DNA of 64,000 nucleotides from Karalla daura (GCA_029224185.1 CM055200.1:9688670-9752669); one strand, 5' to 3'. Counted from the stretch's first letter, positions 1 to 14,955 are shown. Notes: generated by a model from the sequence alone, not told the origin. Numbers and translations are program-made.

Positions 1-1902
1 AGATCACATACATATTCATATATTCTCAACTAAATTTTGAGTTAAGCCCGTTTCAGATTAAAGCCACTCATCTCTTAACACACATTTAAAAAGTGGTGAA
101 ACCTCATTCTTTTTGAAATGTCCGATGGTCGACACATGTAACGCTTCAAACACACCATCTTTGAACGAAAATCCTCAAACTTAAAATGTTACCTTCATCC
201 ACTGTGTCCTCCTGTGAGTCAGCCCGCGACATAACTCTACGCTCAATACGCACTTTGCAAAGCAGCTGTTTATTTACTGGCAGCAGATGTGTGAATATAA
301 TACAGATCGTGTTTATGTGTTTCCAGTGTAACAGTGTTGTGGAGGACGTGGGTGTGGAGCAGAAAATGTTCACATACTGGCAGCGCGGCGAAGGAAGCTA
401 TTTATTTTTCTTTAACTGAACATCACTCTCCATTGTGGCGCTAAGCTTCCATGTTGACTCCGCACACAGAGACGTGCTGTCCCGGGCAGGCTCCGCTGCT
501 GCCTCGCACTCGGAGCAGGCCCAGTGAGCGCAGAACCAATTTGTGGCCAAACCCCAGGAAACTCCAAACTCTCCCAACTAATTCCCTCTATTCCGACTCC
601 TTAAACCCTTGTCTCGACACAAACAATAGCAACGCTTTGTAAAAGTGACTGTAAAACCTCTGCCAAGCATAATTTATCATTTGAATGACAATGGACCACT
701 TAGCACTGCCTAAATTATTCCAGTGCACTATCTGCTCCTTGACTGTCTCCGTGTTGTAACGGCGGACGATCATTAACTCTGCGGGGTGATGTGGTGCGCT
801 CTTATCTGAGGCTCGGTCCTCAGAGTTTACTTCAGATAGAAACTGCTCGGCCATGACAGCAACAACTCCAGCCGGAGGCAAGTCTAACTTACGACTCATC
901 AGGGGCACAGAGTGAACAATGGCAAAAGAAAAATTATATGTTTGCAAGAGGCTTAATGATGAATCTGTGCATTATGTTGAAGTTGCCGCTGGGCAAATAT
1001 AAAAACGTAAATAAAACATCAGATTTACCAGAGAAATTATCCAGAAATTCTGAAATTATGGTCTGCTTAAAATGTCAGTCTGCTGCTGAAAATGGTTCCC
1101 AACAGGAACGATTGCTGCAGTCTGAGCCATGGATGTATTATAAGAACTGGATACCAGGCCAAAGATGGCGGCCCATTCATTCCTATGGAAGCTGCTCGGC
1201 TGGCGCATAATCCGAAAAAGTTTCTGCCTTCCATGTTTACTTTGAGAATCTCCCCCGTCATGCCTGTGGGCAAAAGGAACAAGCAATCTTTTCAGTGGCT
1301 TTTCTGTCCTTTGAAAAACTTTTTGCCAGATATAAAGGCAGTGACTTAAAAAGATACAAAGATTCGTAATTAGCTGTGTTTACAGCTGGAGGCGTCCTTC
1401 CACTATTGCCCTCTGGGACCACAGGGGATTTCTGTTGTAGTGCCACGAGTGGCCACTGGGGAAAATGGGATCGCCAGCAGAGGGGTGGCGCCTTATCCAG
1501 TTCTTATAAACATCCAGGGTCTGAGCATGGGAAATAACAGACATCTGCTTTTTTGGGGGAAATTACTGGTGTTTTTATGTTCTTTATAAAAATGAAATAT
1601 TTACAAATTTACAAATTTCAACATCCAGTAGAGAAGGAACCTGAGACGTAGCTGTACTTTATATGACAACATTGTGTTTAGTTTTCCCACTAGTTCCACA
1701 TGCAGATGGCAACGTTTTGAATTCGCTCTCTGCAGGAAACTTCAAGAAACACTGTGCAGTAGTACACATGCCAGGCCAGTAGTTGGCAGTGTGATTTGCT
1801 GATGCACATTCATATTTGCACTTTCCTCTACGTCTGCTCACACATGGAGTCACCATGTGTGAGACCTTTTTTGACCTTTTTTGGGTTTTCCTCATCTCTA
1901 TA
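1..1902. other. Intergenic, nothing recognised
   Basis: Mixed-composition sequence with no ORF of convincing length, no RNA gene and no recognisable repeat. Confidence 0.7.
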
Positions 1903-2022
1903 GAGACACAGACAAGGGGGCGTTTTCATATCTTTACATCCTGAAGCCTGTTTCTTTTGTTTCAGTACCTGAAAATGTTTTCCATTTTCAGGTACTGGAA
2001 ACGCCATTTTTGTGTAGACACC
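1903..2022. mobile_element. Foldback MITE-like element, about 120 bp
   Basis: An inner perfect 15-bp inverted repeat (1963-1977 with 1983-1997, 5-nt loop TTTTC) sits inside weaker outer arms: GGCGTTTTCAT at 1919-1929 pairs imperfectly with CTGGAAACGCC at 1995-2005, and GACACAGACAAGG pairs imperfectly with TTTTGTGTAGAC further out. The exact element boundaries are uncertain. Confidence 0.55.
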
Positions 2023-4385
2023 CAGCCAAAACATAACAAAAGTTTTACTTTCTCACCCAAGAACGCTGTAGTATTAACTGGCCCTGAGACACAGATGCAA
2101 GCCCTAAGTGAAAAAGTTTGGGAAGAGGAACGCATTGTTGGCTGAGATTTATTGACAACGACAATGAATAAAAAAGCTCATTTGAACTGTTGGGAACAAA
2201 CAGCCTTCTGCTCTGCATCACACCAAGCTTGAAGAGTATTATCCTGTTCACAGCCACATGACGTGATGTGAAACGTCCAAACCGAAAACCCACTTTATCC
2301 TGTGACACTCATCCAGGACCCGGACAGGTAAAGTTAAAAATGAAGCGATGGGTCTAGTTTATGACTCTTATGGGTTACGTGTTAAATATGGCTTAAAACA
2401 GAGCCTTTTTGTATTCCATGTGAAGGTAAAAGTTGACTCTTTTTTTAATCAAAATTCAAGAATTCATTAAAACAGTGAATGTAGACAGGTTTAAACAGGG
2501 TTGCTGCTGCTGTCAACATATTAAACTGGCCCTCTAACCACTGACCTTCAAATCTGTTAGACATGACATTTAATGCGCGCGGTGACAATGATCATTTATT
2601 TTACCTTTTCGATTCTCACCACGATCTGACCTGACGGGGAGTATCGTGTTTCTCGGCAGACAGGTACCAAATTCCAGCGCTCGGCGTGGCTTTGTGGCCG
2701 ATCGTCCCCGTCTTGTTCTGCATACAGTGATATAACTCCCGTAATGAGATTTGCCATTAAGAAAGAAAAGAATGAAAAGGACCCCGGCCATCTGTATAGC
2801 TCATAATGGTAAAAGGCTGAATGCTATCAAGCCAGAATTCAATCGCTGAATTATCCCCTCTTTGTGTGCGCGGGGCTGGTGAGTACCTCGCACTATATTC
2901 ATTTCAAAAAGGCCTCAATTTAATTAGTTCTCATATGTTGAAAAATTCATGAATTTGTCTGCAGTTCCCGCTGTCATTGTTGGGAGTGACTTAAGCGGTG
3001 GTGTTAGGCTTTCAGGCGGTTTGGAAGGAAAAATAGCCCCCCACAAAAAAGAAACAACTGTTTATGTAAATAGACACTGCGTGTTTACTTGGTGGGAGAA
3101 AGCGAGGGCCCTGCACAGAGCGCTAAGCTTAGCGTGCCTCTGCCAAAGGGGACCTCTCACCATCAACTTCAGTCTTATTAAACTGATTACCAACTCCAGC
3201 TAATTAATCAGAGACAGTGCCCTTTCTTGTCATGCAGGGAGGGAGCTGTGTGTGTCTCACGGAGTTCCTCTCGCACCGCCTCCCCCTCCCATCTGCTCGC
3301 TCTGTTCCCCCCCTTTCTCCCTTTTCTTTTTCCAGCTTTGATTGAAGTAGGGGAATGGTAATTTCCATGCATCATCTGGGCCGGCAGGATGGGAGGACAA
3401 GTAGTAATTACCTTAAACAAACAAGGCCGAGATTGCTTGAGAAGCTACCTCTTTATTCAGGCTCGCGAAATAAGAAAACAGACTGGGACCGTGGTGCTTT
3501 TCAGAACACATTTTACCGACCATTTTGTTCACCGGTTCGATACGGTTTTCACCTCGAATTGAGCAGACCCTAACATTTCTACGGCGAGATCTGAAACCAC
3601 AGTTCAGTGGTTTTGTGAGCGGTTCAGGTGCTGCTTTTTTTTCTTTTTCTAAACATTATTTCACAGCTTGTGGTGGAGAGCAAGTGGATGAGCCGAGTCC
3701 TGCAGAACCAAAATGCAAAGGGAGGCCACCGTCGAGCCAGACGATCCAGTAACCTGATTTCCAGTCGGAGTAAATGTGAATGTCACACCTGGGTGATGAT
3801 GACCTAGTCTAGATCAACTTAATACGCCCTGAGCTAGCAGCCACAGACTTAATGCCTAGGAAAGCAGCCGTGTTAGCCGTGCACAGGGAGCCACCACCGC
3901 AATTACCAGAGAGAAAAAGTCGGGAACAAAATCCCAAAAAAAGAAAAAAAAACCTCGCAGAAACATGCAAATCAAATTAAAAAAGCTTGTGAGGAGGCTA
4001 ATAACTGACAAAACGGCCCAAACATTTGCAGAAATTACTTTTCATTGTGCATTTTGAAGTGAAAAATAATTCTACTTCTGCTGTTACGGCCGGCTGCATC
4101 ATTTCTTTCCCCTGCTTAAGAGCCCACAGAGTCAAACGGGTCCATGGTGACTTTTCCTATGTTCCTGCCAGCTGGTTGTAAAAACTCAAACAAAGCCTAA
4201 TTGGACATTCATTAAGTCAGGCCATGCATGTAAACACAGCCGATGTGTTTAGCCCCTGCTTTGCTCCGTGCACTCAGTCTCTCTCTTTTTTTTTTTTTTT
4301 CCTGGAGTGCTTTTCTCTAACTGCTAAATCTCCATGAGTTCAAGCCTCCTGTCACCGCTCCTTGTTCCAGTCCACACTCCCCCCC

Positions 4386-4388
4386 CAC

Positions 4389-4419
<31 letters not shown>

Positions 4420-4428
4420 GCACACACT
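4386..4428. repeat. CA dinucleotide repeat
   Basis: CA repeat with two CG interruptions near its 3' end. Confidence 0.9.
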
Positions 4429-4610
4429 CGCCGCAGCAATAAAACTGTCCGGCCTCCTCTTTATCGCCGACGTTTACAGGCTCATGTGCAACCGTTTCCC
4501 ACCTCGCTGACCTCGGCGCCGGCGCTCCATGTTTTGTCACATGTTGTAATTGCTTGCAACGCCTTACGTAGCAGTGTTGACTGTTGTGCTGTTTGCTGTG
4601 TCACGGCTGC

Positions 4611-4649
4611 TACGCACACACACGTGTGTGTGTGTGTGCGCGTGTGTGT
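4611..4649. repeat. Alternating pyrimidine-purine tract, Z-DNA prone
   Basis: 39 bases alternate strictly between pyrimidine and purine: CA units, a central CACGTG, TG units, then GCGCGTG. The CA/TG junction is also self-complementary. Confidence 0.85.
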
Positions 4650-7065
4650 CCGTCTTTGCTGACCTCGTCGTCTCGGGTTGTGTCTCCTGGTGTTTGTGTG
4701 CCGAGCTCCGTTCTTGCTTTCTCCTCTTCCTGTTATCAGAGAGGTTTTTGCTAATTAAGAGATGATATTCCTAGACTGAATGAAAGTTAAACTGCGTCAC
4801 CTTCCGCGGGCATGTGAGTGAGCCGCGGGGATGGAGATGTGAACATTTTTGTCTGTGCTATTTAAAGAGGGACGGGGAGATGGCACGCGGTGCAATATCA
4901 GGACGGATGTGTGCAATAGCTGCGTTTGAGGGCTTATATTAAAACTGTGGCAAATGCTTTAGTCCAGACTGTCAGTCCAGGGTGCCATGAGTGCGTGTCT
5001 GGGTTTGCCTGAGGAAAGATGCTTTTGTGTGGGAACGGGGCTTGAGAAGCTCAGATCCTCATTCTCCAAGCTCGCGCGTCCTGCTGTTCTGTCTGATTGC
5101 GTCGTCTTTGTCTCAGCCCGATGTGCTCGCCTCCTCCTCTGGAGAGGCTAATGCAGGCCCTTTTTTCTCTCGCTCTTGCAATCTCACCAAATGCCAAGTG
5201 TAACTGGTGCCCCTATTGCTCCTAATTAATGCACGATTAAAGAGTGAAATAAGGGATTCTACCATGATTTGTTTTTTCAAGGAGTAAGAAATTAATCCCC
5301 TTTGGATCTCGCAGAATCATTTAAGGATTCTCCTTGTTCTGTTTATCAAATAAACCAAGTAATTAGAGACTTTAGATAAGTAGGCTAAATTGATGCCCGC
5401 CCTATGTCTTCCCAAGCTAGTGTTCACTGATAGAAACAGCTGTGTTGCTCTGCTAATGTGCAGCATTATACTTGTCCAATAACAATGCCCTTTGTGTTTG
5501 GCAGTGGTGTAATTACGCTGGGGAGCCTCCTTGACCTTGGTAAGCACGTCTATCTGACTTGTGGATCAGTGTATTTCAGTTCTTAACCCACAAAGATACA
5601 TCACGGGGGAGTTCACTGACATCGTCATGAATGTAATTCAGAGTGCAGACTACATTACTGGCAATGCGCGATTGTGTGGTGTGCAATAGTGCAGTTATCC
5701 CGGCTGATGATACACGCGTGGCCTCTGGCGATTTAACAGCGTAAGCCTCGGCTAACTTATTGTAGCTCCGCTGTATCTGGAGAGTCAGCAGGGTGATTTT
5801 TATTACTCTCACCTGGGTAGCCAGGGGAGGTATCTTATCTCCCCACTTGGTTTTATGCAGGACGGTTATGAAAGGTCTTCAAATGTTGGGAAATTTAAAT
5901 TTAGGCTGCGTGTCTGACCAGGTAGACGCACTGAGGTGACTTCACTCTCGCTCTTGCTTTTTCGCTGTTTTTTTTTCCCCCCCGCCCGTGTGCGGAAAAC
6001 GCTCGGCCATTTCTGGTGTTGCATCAGTGTTTCCAACACTGCACCTGCAGCGAGTGTCCAGTCTGGGACCCGGAGACTTTGAAGCGGAGCAGGGCCGAGC
6101 TGTCGCAGCCACTTTAACGTGTCCACATGAAAGGGAAACTGTTTGATTCCTGCATCACAAATAAAGATTGAGGACAGGTTTTATGTTTTCCCCGCTGTTT
6201 GCAGCAATTCCGCCGTTATTTTTCATTTTCTTGCAGCACCTGCACAAAGCACGAATCCACCTGGTGTTAAGGTTGTGTGGACATGAAGGAGTGCTTTTAA
6301 GGTTATTAAAACAGTTAAAGAGGTCGTAAAACACCGTATTAGCGGCAGGCTAATATAACCATTGAAAATAATTCATAATTACATTTTCTCTCTGTTACTA
6401 TTCACTTTGGTTACGTGTCTGTATCGTAGTATGAAGAATAGTACAGGGTACAACTCTATAGCTCAATAAAGCTAATTTTCATTATGACTGCGGGTGAATT
6501 TTGTTGGGTTGCATTTGCTTTTCAGCGTGCTTTAAAGGGATAAACAAAGTCAAAACATAGTGGAGTTAATGCCACACAAAATGAATGGAAATGAAAATGA
6601 GTGTTCCTCTAAGTGGATATGTTTAAACAGACAGTAAGATCCTGATTTCAGCCAGAATAAAACATTATTCTGAGTAATATAAGGAGCTAAGCCTAAATAG
6701 GGTCGTAGAAGCATTCAAATGAATGGTGAAATGGGGATATAAATATAAAGTCGGTCCCCATTAGTGACTTACGTGAAGAACACCATTTAATTATTGTCTT
6801 AAACGTATAGAATAAGAGTATTGCTGTCCCTTTAATACAATGCAAAACAGTGCTCATGCTCATATGCACAAATGACTCATTTCTCATTCCTTCTTCTCAT
6901 ATATTTCTCATTATTTTATTATTCTGCATGGGAGTAGCTTGGTTGGATCTGGTACATGCCAAAATTGCTGCTTAATGCTGTTGTTACTTTTACTGTTATT
7001 GACTAGTTCGAAAGATAAGACCTGGAGAGATTTGTGAAATAAATCACATTGATCTGCTGCCACAC

Positions 7066-7091
7066 ATAATAATAACAATAATAATAATAAT
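7066..7091. repeat. AAT trinucleotide repeat
   Basis: About eight AAT units with one AAC interruption. Confidence 0.85.
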
Positions 7092-7286
7092 CCAATAATC
7101 TAATCAAACATTCCCCGCACATGTACCAAATAAACCCTCTGCCATAGTGATAGTGAGTAGGTGGATAAGATCATTACACGATGCTTTGAATCAGCCATGT
7201 TTACCTGCTCAGCTCCCTGCACTTGTTTTTCCTCCTCTTCCTCTGCCTCTCCCTCAGCCTTTCTCTCTCTCTTTCACTGGCTTCTT

Positions 7287-7316
7287 CCTCCCTCCCTCCC
7301 TCCCTCCCTCCCTCCC
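7287..7316. repeat. CCTC tetranucleotide repeat
   Basis: About seven CCTC units within a longer polypyrimidine stretch. Confidence 0.9.
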
Positions 7317-9701
7317 TTCCCTGGGCGCACGCTCTGCCTCTGTCTCCTTTATTCCTCTATGGCAGGCCTCGCGCTGAGCCTTCCTCTAATTAGATCAGGA
7401 ATTATGGTATGGATTAGGTGATGGAGGGGCATGCCAGTTCTTCTGACCATGGTAGCTATTTCAAGTCACCATTTCAAAGTTATGTGCTTAATGCCTTTTT
7501 CATCCCTCCCCGTCTTGCTTTGCATTATAACACAGCTGCAGGAAGAGTGACAAACACTGTTAATCTCTTGTTTGCTGGCAGTCCATTACAAAGGGGTAAA
7601 GCAGGATTTTTCTCCAGCACTGTAAACACTCAAAATTCAGCATTGTCCATTACCTCTTAAACACAGCCGATAACAAGCATCATTAATTAAACTGTGGGAG
7701 TAAGTGGGGTTACATAAATTTAAATTAATAATCGGGTGCAAACAGAAATAGGATGCATGTTTCCGAATTGTTTCCGCAGAAACTCCCAAACGTAGTCGCA
7801 TAGATTAACAAGGTTTGGCTCCTGTTTTGCTCGTGATGCTTCCACCAATCCCAGGGACAGGTTTAGTCATGGAGTGCTCCTTTAATTTGTTTGCCACATT
7901 CTCACATTTTCCCAGTAAAAATGATCAAGTAGGCATTTAATTACTTTAAGAAAATAAATGACTTCCCATAGCCATTGTGCTGTTGCCAAGTCTATTGCAC
8001 ATAAGCTGCAGAGAACGTGAAATATTTCACCACAGTGTTTGAAACACACGCGGCGAGGAGTCAGCGCGGAGGAGACGGCGGTTTGAGACGAGACGCTGAT
8101 CGACGATGCCCAGTGTTGGCCATGATGAGCTCCAGTCACAACAACAGAGCTGGATCCCCGTCGGTAAATCGTGTTCAAAGTGTGGGCCGTGTCACAAATC
8201 GAGACACCGAGACACACCTATCAACGTCTGACAGCGGAGCATCTATACCATCAAATGCCCGCTTGTGACCGGATTCCGCTTGATGCATGTGATGGAGAAT
8301 CGACGCATCAGGCCTGAGCTGAATCCTCAGCTTTCATTCCAGTCTGAGCGCAGGTTTCGCAGGTGAACAACGGCTCCACTCCCCCGAGGGCCCTGCAGCC
8401 GCCGCGGGCGACTGAGATCACATTCATGTATAAATAACAGCCACACCGTGCTGTAATTTCACCTCAGGGGAAACACCAATCCACCTGATGAAGACTGATA
8501 ATCAAAATCTGACAGAAATTTCCAAAACTCCCAAAAGGTGACACCGAATCCCCTGTGCAGCAAATTGAGCGCAGGGTTGGACAAACATCTGCCAAAAGCC
8601 ACAGTTGAAATCCATACGGCTGGGAGTTAATTGGCGCGCGCAGGCCCGGGCTTGACATGAGCATGGATACATAACAGCCTGCGTGGGTGGGCGGAGGTGG
8701 CTGGAGGTTTGAGGTCGAGCCCCGGTCCCCTCTCTGACAGTTTCACACGGTAAGTGTCCAGGAGCTTATCTGACACAGGCAGGAGATGCTGGGCCACTTC
8801 TGGTAAACGGCACGTTAAATGTCTCATTAACGACAGCGACCTCGGCCTGATCTATCGACCGTTTCCTTGTGGGGAGAAGCGTGTCGGCCGCGGAGCGACT
8901 AATCACGCAGACATGAAGTGATTTAAGAGATTATAGCAGTCTTTCTTGCTATTTCAATCAGTGATCTGACATAACAAATGTGGAGAGGGATTGTTGGTGA
9001 GTTTGGCAGGTTTGCTGAAGCCTCAGTAATAAAGAGTCACAGTTTTACCCCTCAGGTCCTTCCCACATTGGAGAGGCTTGATTCATTAGGACAGCAGGTC
9101 TCTTGAGGGAAATCTCAAGGGTCTTCTAACCATACGTATGCCTAGGAAAACACGCAAGAACACTTCAACCTCCTTGGACTCCACTACAGGCACAGGCTGA
9201 ACTAATATCGACAGCATGCTTTATTTTTATTATTATTTTTCTTCCTCTTGTGTTTTTTTTTTTTTACATCCATTCACCGCAAAACACGAGACTTCTCTAT
9301 GTCAACAAATTGCCGTGCGCGCTCCTCCCCCCGCCCCCAACCTGCCATGGGACTTTCCATTAAAGGTGTTTGAATCAGAAACGGCGTACAAATAAATGAC
9401 GCGCTCCTGGGAAATCACGGCAACAAGCAGATACATGTTAAAACTCAGGAGAGGCTCCTCGTTTGAGCCGGAGAAGGAGGGCTTCCCAAAATCCAGATGT
9501 GGTGGAAGCGCAGACGGGGCTCAGGCCTCCTCGCCTGTAATGAAGCAATTAGACAGACAATTATGAACACCTGTGACGCTGATTGGCACCATGCGGTTCC
9601 GTCTCCTTCAGCGGCGCTAAAGACACCCGAATGTTGCTAAAGTTAACCTCTAACAAGGCCTATAATGACGACGAGGGCCAAAACACACCACACTGATGCT
9701 C

Positions 9702-9739
9702 GCACACACACACGCACACACACACACACACACACACAC
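9702..9739. repeat. CA dinucleotide repeat
   Basis: CA repeat with one GC interruption; imperfect CA-rich sequence continues to about 9770. Confidence 0.9.
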
Positions 9740-12700
9740 GTATATACACACAAAGACATACACACCCACAGGAGGTTCGCATTAGGAAGACCGGCTCATC
9801 CCACACAGCCGGTTGCGTCATGTATTATTGAAACCAGCCCTTGTATAAACACATCTCCAATAAATTGGGGTCTCAATTTTTCTGATTCATTAAGGTTAAT
9901 GCAGTTTTAATTAGTGCTTGATTTGAAGCCTATTAGACGCAATTTATAAGTCCTTTTCGGGGACCTGCAAAATGACGTTGCGTGGGATTAATAAGATAAA
10001 AGGAACAAGTTGGAACTGTCGTCCCTCCTGGGTTAATGCACAGACTCCGGGATTCCTCTTTTCACTGTAACGGCTTGTTTATTTGCACAACTGCTTTCGG
10101 GCACATTAAAACAATCTAATGAATAGAGAGCATTGGCTTCAGGGATTGCATCAGCCATTCGGTGAACAAATGAAATGGTGGTTATGGTCTGATTAAAAGG
10201 ATGCTCAGGAAATAGGTTGAAACAGTTGACGGCTCTATGATTATAAACCACACAATAAAGACTGTGACAGCTTCTCGCCCAGCTCTGCAGCTCCTTCCTC
10301 ATGTTGCTTTGTTTTAAATCACTCTGAGGTCAAGAGCAGAATTGATGCTTACTTCAAGCGCAATCAGCGTTGCAGGAATTTGCAAGATGGGTACAGATGC
10401 ACAGTTAGTAACACTGTGGTGACTGCACTGTAAGCCTGACTTTCACTTTATCTTCACCGGCTATTTACCAGAGGGGAGGAGTGGAGACGGCCGATCTGGG
10501 ATTTATTCACATTTTACTTTAGTGCATCATAACACTGTCTGGAATTTACCTGCAGATGAGCCGGCTGAGTCTTTTCTAGCTGCAAACCTAGCTCTGTCAA
10601 GCTGTATCCTTTCTGTTTCCTGCAGTGCCAAAGTTACAACCACTGTAGATTTACAGTAAAACAGAATACGCTATAAAATAGGTTAATCAGAAAATTGTGA
10701 TAACAAATGTCCACATTAAATCCAGACACATCTGACTTGTCTGAATAGCGGCTTTTTCCTCTGTTGAAGTTTGTCATTAATAACTGATCAAATAATACCG
10801 TTTCAGACACAAATACACAAATAGTAATGACAACAGACAAGGCTAGCTTGTTCATCAACTAAAAATTAAGTTATTTAATTAATGTACATTTTTGTCAAAC
10901 AGCGTCACATACAGTACATACATTGATATGTAGCTGTGGTAAGCAGCTCATTTAAGTGCTGAAGTGGATTAGTCAACAGTTGCATACGATTATAAGTCAT
11001 TTTTAACATTTAGAAATGCCACTGAGCAGCATCTACAATGCACGTTACATTTTCTAAATGTGGGAAAAGTTGATCAGTATTTTAAATATTTTTCACCAAA
11101 TTACCCAATTGTGGAGCATTTGTTATTGAGCTATTCTAGCTTCATCAGCTATTGATCCCTGATGCCCTCACTATTCCCTGCTAATTAAAATTCTTTTGTT
11201 TTTAACAACTGATTTTTTTTCATCATCCTCACTAACTATAATACATATTTTTCACATTCTTATTTTTGTATTTGATACAATCAATAGAAATCATTGTGAT
11301 AGATAAAGTTGCAACTGCTAAAAAAAATCACACTGGGAATAAGAAATGAAAATGGGACTGAGATGGAACCTTGTGGCACACCAGCATTAATATGTTTATG
11401 CTTTGAGTTTCATGTTTGCTCATAAATTAGTTGTACTGGAGACAGTGTGTTGACAGCTGTGAACTGCTGCCATGAGCTGAACAAAGTTTCTTTGAAGATA
11501 TTTGGGAGGAAAGTTGGACTGGATTGTAACGAGACCTTTAAAACGTAATAAGTGCCAAGTTATCATAATTAAGAGCTGTCAATATTTTGTAAACATGGTT
11601 TTTGAATAATGTGAAGATCAACCCTACATATTTTACATGCGCAATATATATATAAACATCTAATGCTTTCTTTAACATGTAAAGAAAGTATGAATAGATT
11701 TGAGACATGTTTAAACAATACTCACAGGCATACACTGTCTCATTTTGTCATTTTAACAAAAGTCAGTCAGTCTACAATGATGTTTTGGACTCTTTAATAC
11801 AGAATTTAACAAATACTTGACCAAAGTAAACAACGGTGCCTGAGGAACCATAGCACTTGGGTTGTATGCTGCTTATGCTAGTGAACCTTACTGCTATTTT
11901 TTTCCATCTTTTTTATTTATAGAAACAGATTGTGCTTTGCCCTCCTCATGTTGTTGAGATCTTTAGTTTCAGACCTGACGTGAAGTCAATATGTTGATAG
12001 TGAAAGAAGCGAGATGTGTTAAATCTTTTGTTGTTGTTGTGTGTGTGTGATGTAAAGCTGCGAGAGCAGTGACTGTGGTATCCTGCACTTAATATCTAAT
12101 GTGATGGTTATTATTTATTATTATTATTATCATATGACAATGTCATATCTTCAAATATTGAAACAGGGAGCTGGCACTCATGGGAATATGATCGTCCCCT
12201 CATTCAACTGGGCCACGCAGCTGTTGTGAGCGCGTCTTACTTTCCTACACAATGTGAACCATTACAAGCGGAGCAAAGCGCTAATCGTCCCCACAGCCTC
12301 GGTACGAGTGGTAGAGAGCAGGCTTTTGAAACGCTATCAGTGGAGATGGCTGAAAATGACGGGAAGAGCCGTAGTGCCGAGCGGAGCCGCTGACAGCAGG
12401 AGTCACAATACATTAGCAGATCCTCCGACCGGCTGCTCCACGCTCCTGCTCGGCTCTGTCCAATTGTTAACACACATTGTTTGACATTATCACAGCTACA
12501 TTTCTTCTCCTCCTCCTCCTCCAGAGACTTTGCAGGCAGGGAAACGGTGCTGGGCGCGGGGTTATGAGACAGGTGGAGCTCCTGCCTTCAGCTTCAGGTT
12601 GTGGTGGCCAGCTCACAGTTTTGCATGTTTGTAAATTGCCACCAGAAGTGAATAAAATGGTCCCATGTGTAAAATCCGGCTTCACGGGCCCACTTCAGAG

Positions 12701-13079
12701 ACCTGAGATCAATTTTGGTGCATTTATTCTCTGAGAGAGGCGCACAATGGGAGTTCGCTGAAGATCAGTTTTCAATTGGATAATAGGGTTGTGAAAAGAG
12801 GGGATCTAGAGGGCATTGCTTTCACACATTCTTATGGCTTCATATCTCTGTAATACGAACCGTGCGGCGCTTCAGTCTCAACACCTCCGTAAGCCTTTTT
12901 TTTTTTTAAATCCTAAATTAAATTCAATTTGCACCTACAGGACTGTTAGTCCAGGCGCCACTATACTGTCAGACCATATGAAATCTTAATGAGATATTCA
13001 AACACAATCAAACTGATTCAATTACGTCCCATGTTTCCTTTTAATTCTTCTGTCATTTGCATCCAAAGTCCCTGTTATG

Positions 13080-13224
<145 letters not shown>

Positions 13225-13281
13225 ATATAAAGATGAGTAGAGCAGCAGGCCGCCAAGCTCTAAAAGTTGCTGCTGACACCG

Positions 13282-13354
13282 TCCCCCTCCTCCTCCTCCT
13301 CCTCCTCCTCCTCCTCCCTCTCCTTCTCCCTCTCCTCTTCCTCCTCTCTCCTCT
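13282..13354. repeat. CTC trinucleotide and polypyrimidine tract
   Basis: About eleven CTC units followed by irregular CT-rich sequence, 60 bp after the CTAT array. Confidence 0.9.
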
Positions 13355-14146
13355 AACCCGCTGCAGCCACTAGATGGGGCATGATAACCACAGAGAGGCT
13401 TTCCCTGTGGGACGCCTCCCTCTCGCTGTGTGCTGCTCCTCCTGGGAGAGGTGAGGAGGGAGAATTGTCTGCCAAGTTCATCACAGATCCCTATCAGCAT
13501 CTCATTTGTGTTTTATTGTCTCTGTCCTGTTCAAATAATACTCCAACTAATCTAATGTTTCACCGCAGACTGAGGCATTTATTACATGGAGCCAGACGCT
13601 GGGAGTCACTGGTTTGAGACCCCACTGGAGCAGCTGCTGATGCCGTTTTCTTGGAGGAGGTTGGTTATCAGTTTCCAGAAGCTGCAGATTTTAGATTTTT
13701 TTTTGTAGCACCAAATACTCATTAATTTAATTAACCTCATTGATAGTTTTGCATTTGCATTCAAATTCTACTCTCTCTGTGAGACAATTTATATTTAAAG
13801 TGCATGTGAATTGTCCTTTAAATACATTTAATGAGATAGGGAAAAGAAACTAAAGCAACAAGGGAACAATTGTGCAACCTTGAGTATTTAGGCGTGAAAA
13901 GAGTTTTTGATAATTTTATAACAGTTTCTTTTAGTTTCGCTGCTGAGGATAAAATCAGTGTTAATTTTCAGTAAAAGAGGCAGAAAACAGGTTTGTTTTT
14001 TTGCTGCTGGAGAAAAGGAAACTAAAGGAAAATTAAACAGAACTGACACTGACGCTCAGTTTCCCTGGATATTTTGGTGCAGTATGATCTGATTTACATG
14101 ATTTGCTGGCTGCACATATTAGTTCTAATATGCTCATACACTCATA

Positions 14147-14151
<5 letters not shown>

Positions 14152-14221
<70 letters not shown>
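14152..14221. repeat. CA dinucleotide repeat, about 35 units
   Basis: Uninterrupted CA for about 70 nt. Confidence 0.95.
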
Positions 14222-14224
<3 letters not shown>

Positions 14225-14955
14225 GCTGATAGCCAACAGTGTGCTGCTCTAGAAAAACATGGCTGCAAGCATTAAAAACAAAAAAAACTCTTGTTGCGTA
14301 AAAACACTGAATTTATAAAATCTTTACAGAAATGAAAATAGATTAAATTAGACTTTAAAAGCTGCTTTTTATTTCGGCAGAGACTTGACAGTAGTGAGAA
14401 GTGAAGGGCTGTGACGGTGAATAAAATGAGACAGAGTGTGCACGGCCTGCCCTCACCATGCCTGCCCGAGCAGCTGTACTGAGACCGTACTGGTGTGTCT
14501 GGTCTTACTGGTGCCCAGTCTGGGGCTGAGGGATCCCCCCCCCCCTCTCAGAGTCTCTGAGACGCTCCCAGTATGAAGAGGACTCGTACTGCTGTTTCCA
14601 ACGTGAAATAAGATTGACATGAATGGCTGCTCCGATCGGACTTGTCTCGCGTTATCTCCCGCTCTCAGATCAGGACACGAGGAGAGTCCTCAGCTGTTTG
14701 CAGTGTCACACACTGACAAAACAACAGAACAATTATCATTTCATTTAGAATAAACAGAAAAGAAGATGGTGGTGGAGGGGGTTGGTGCAGTGAAATGTTA
14801 ATCTGTCAATTGAACTGGAATTTCATTTATAAAACCCAGCTGGATCGCTTGTGATCACAAATTGAAAGCATGAATGTTTTTATGAAGAGCGTCTCTCTCG
14901 GTGCTCGTGATTGGTGGAAATCAGTCAGAATTCATAACATGCAGCGGCGCTGCAC

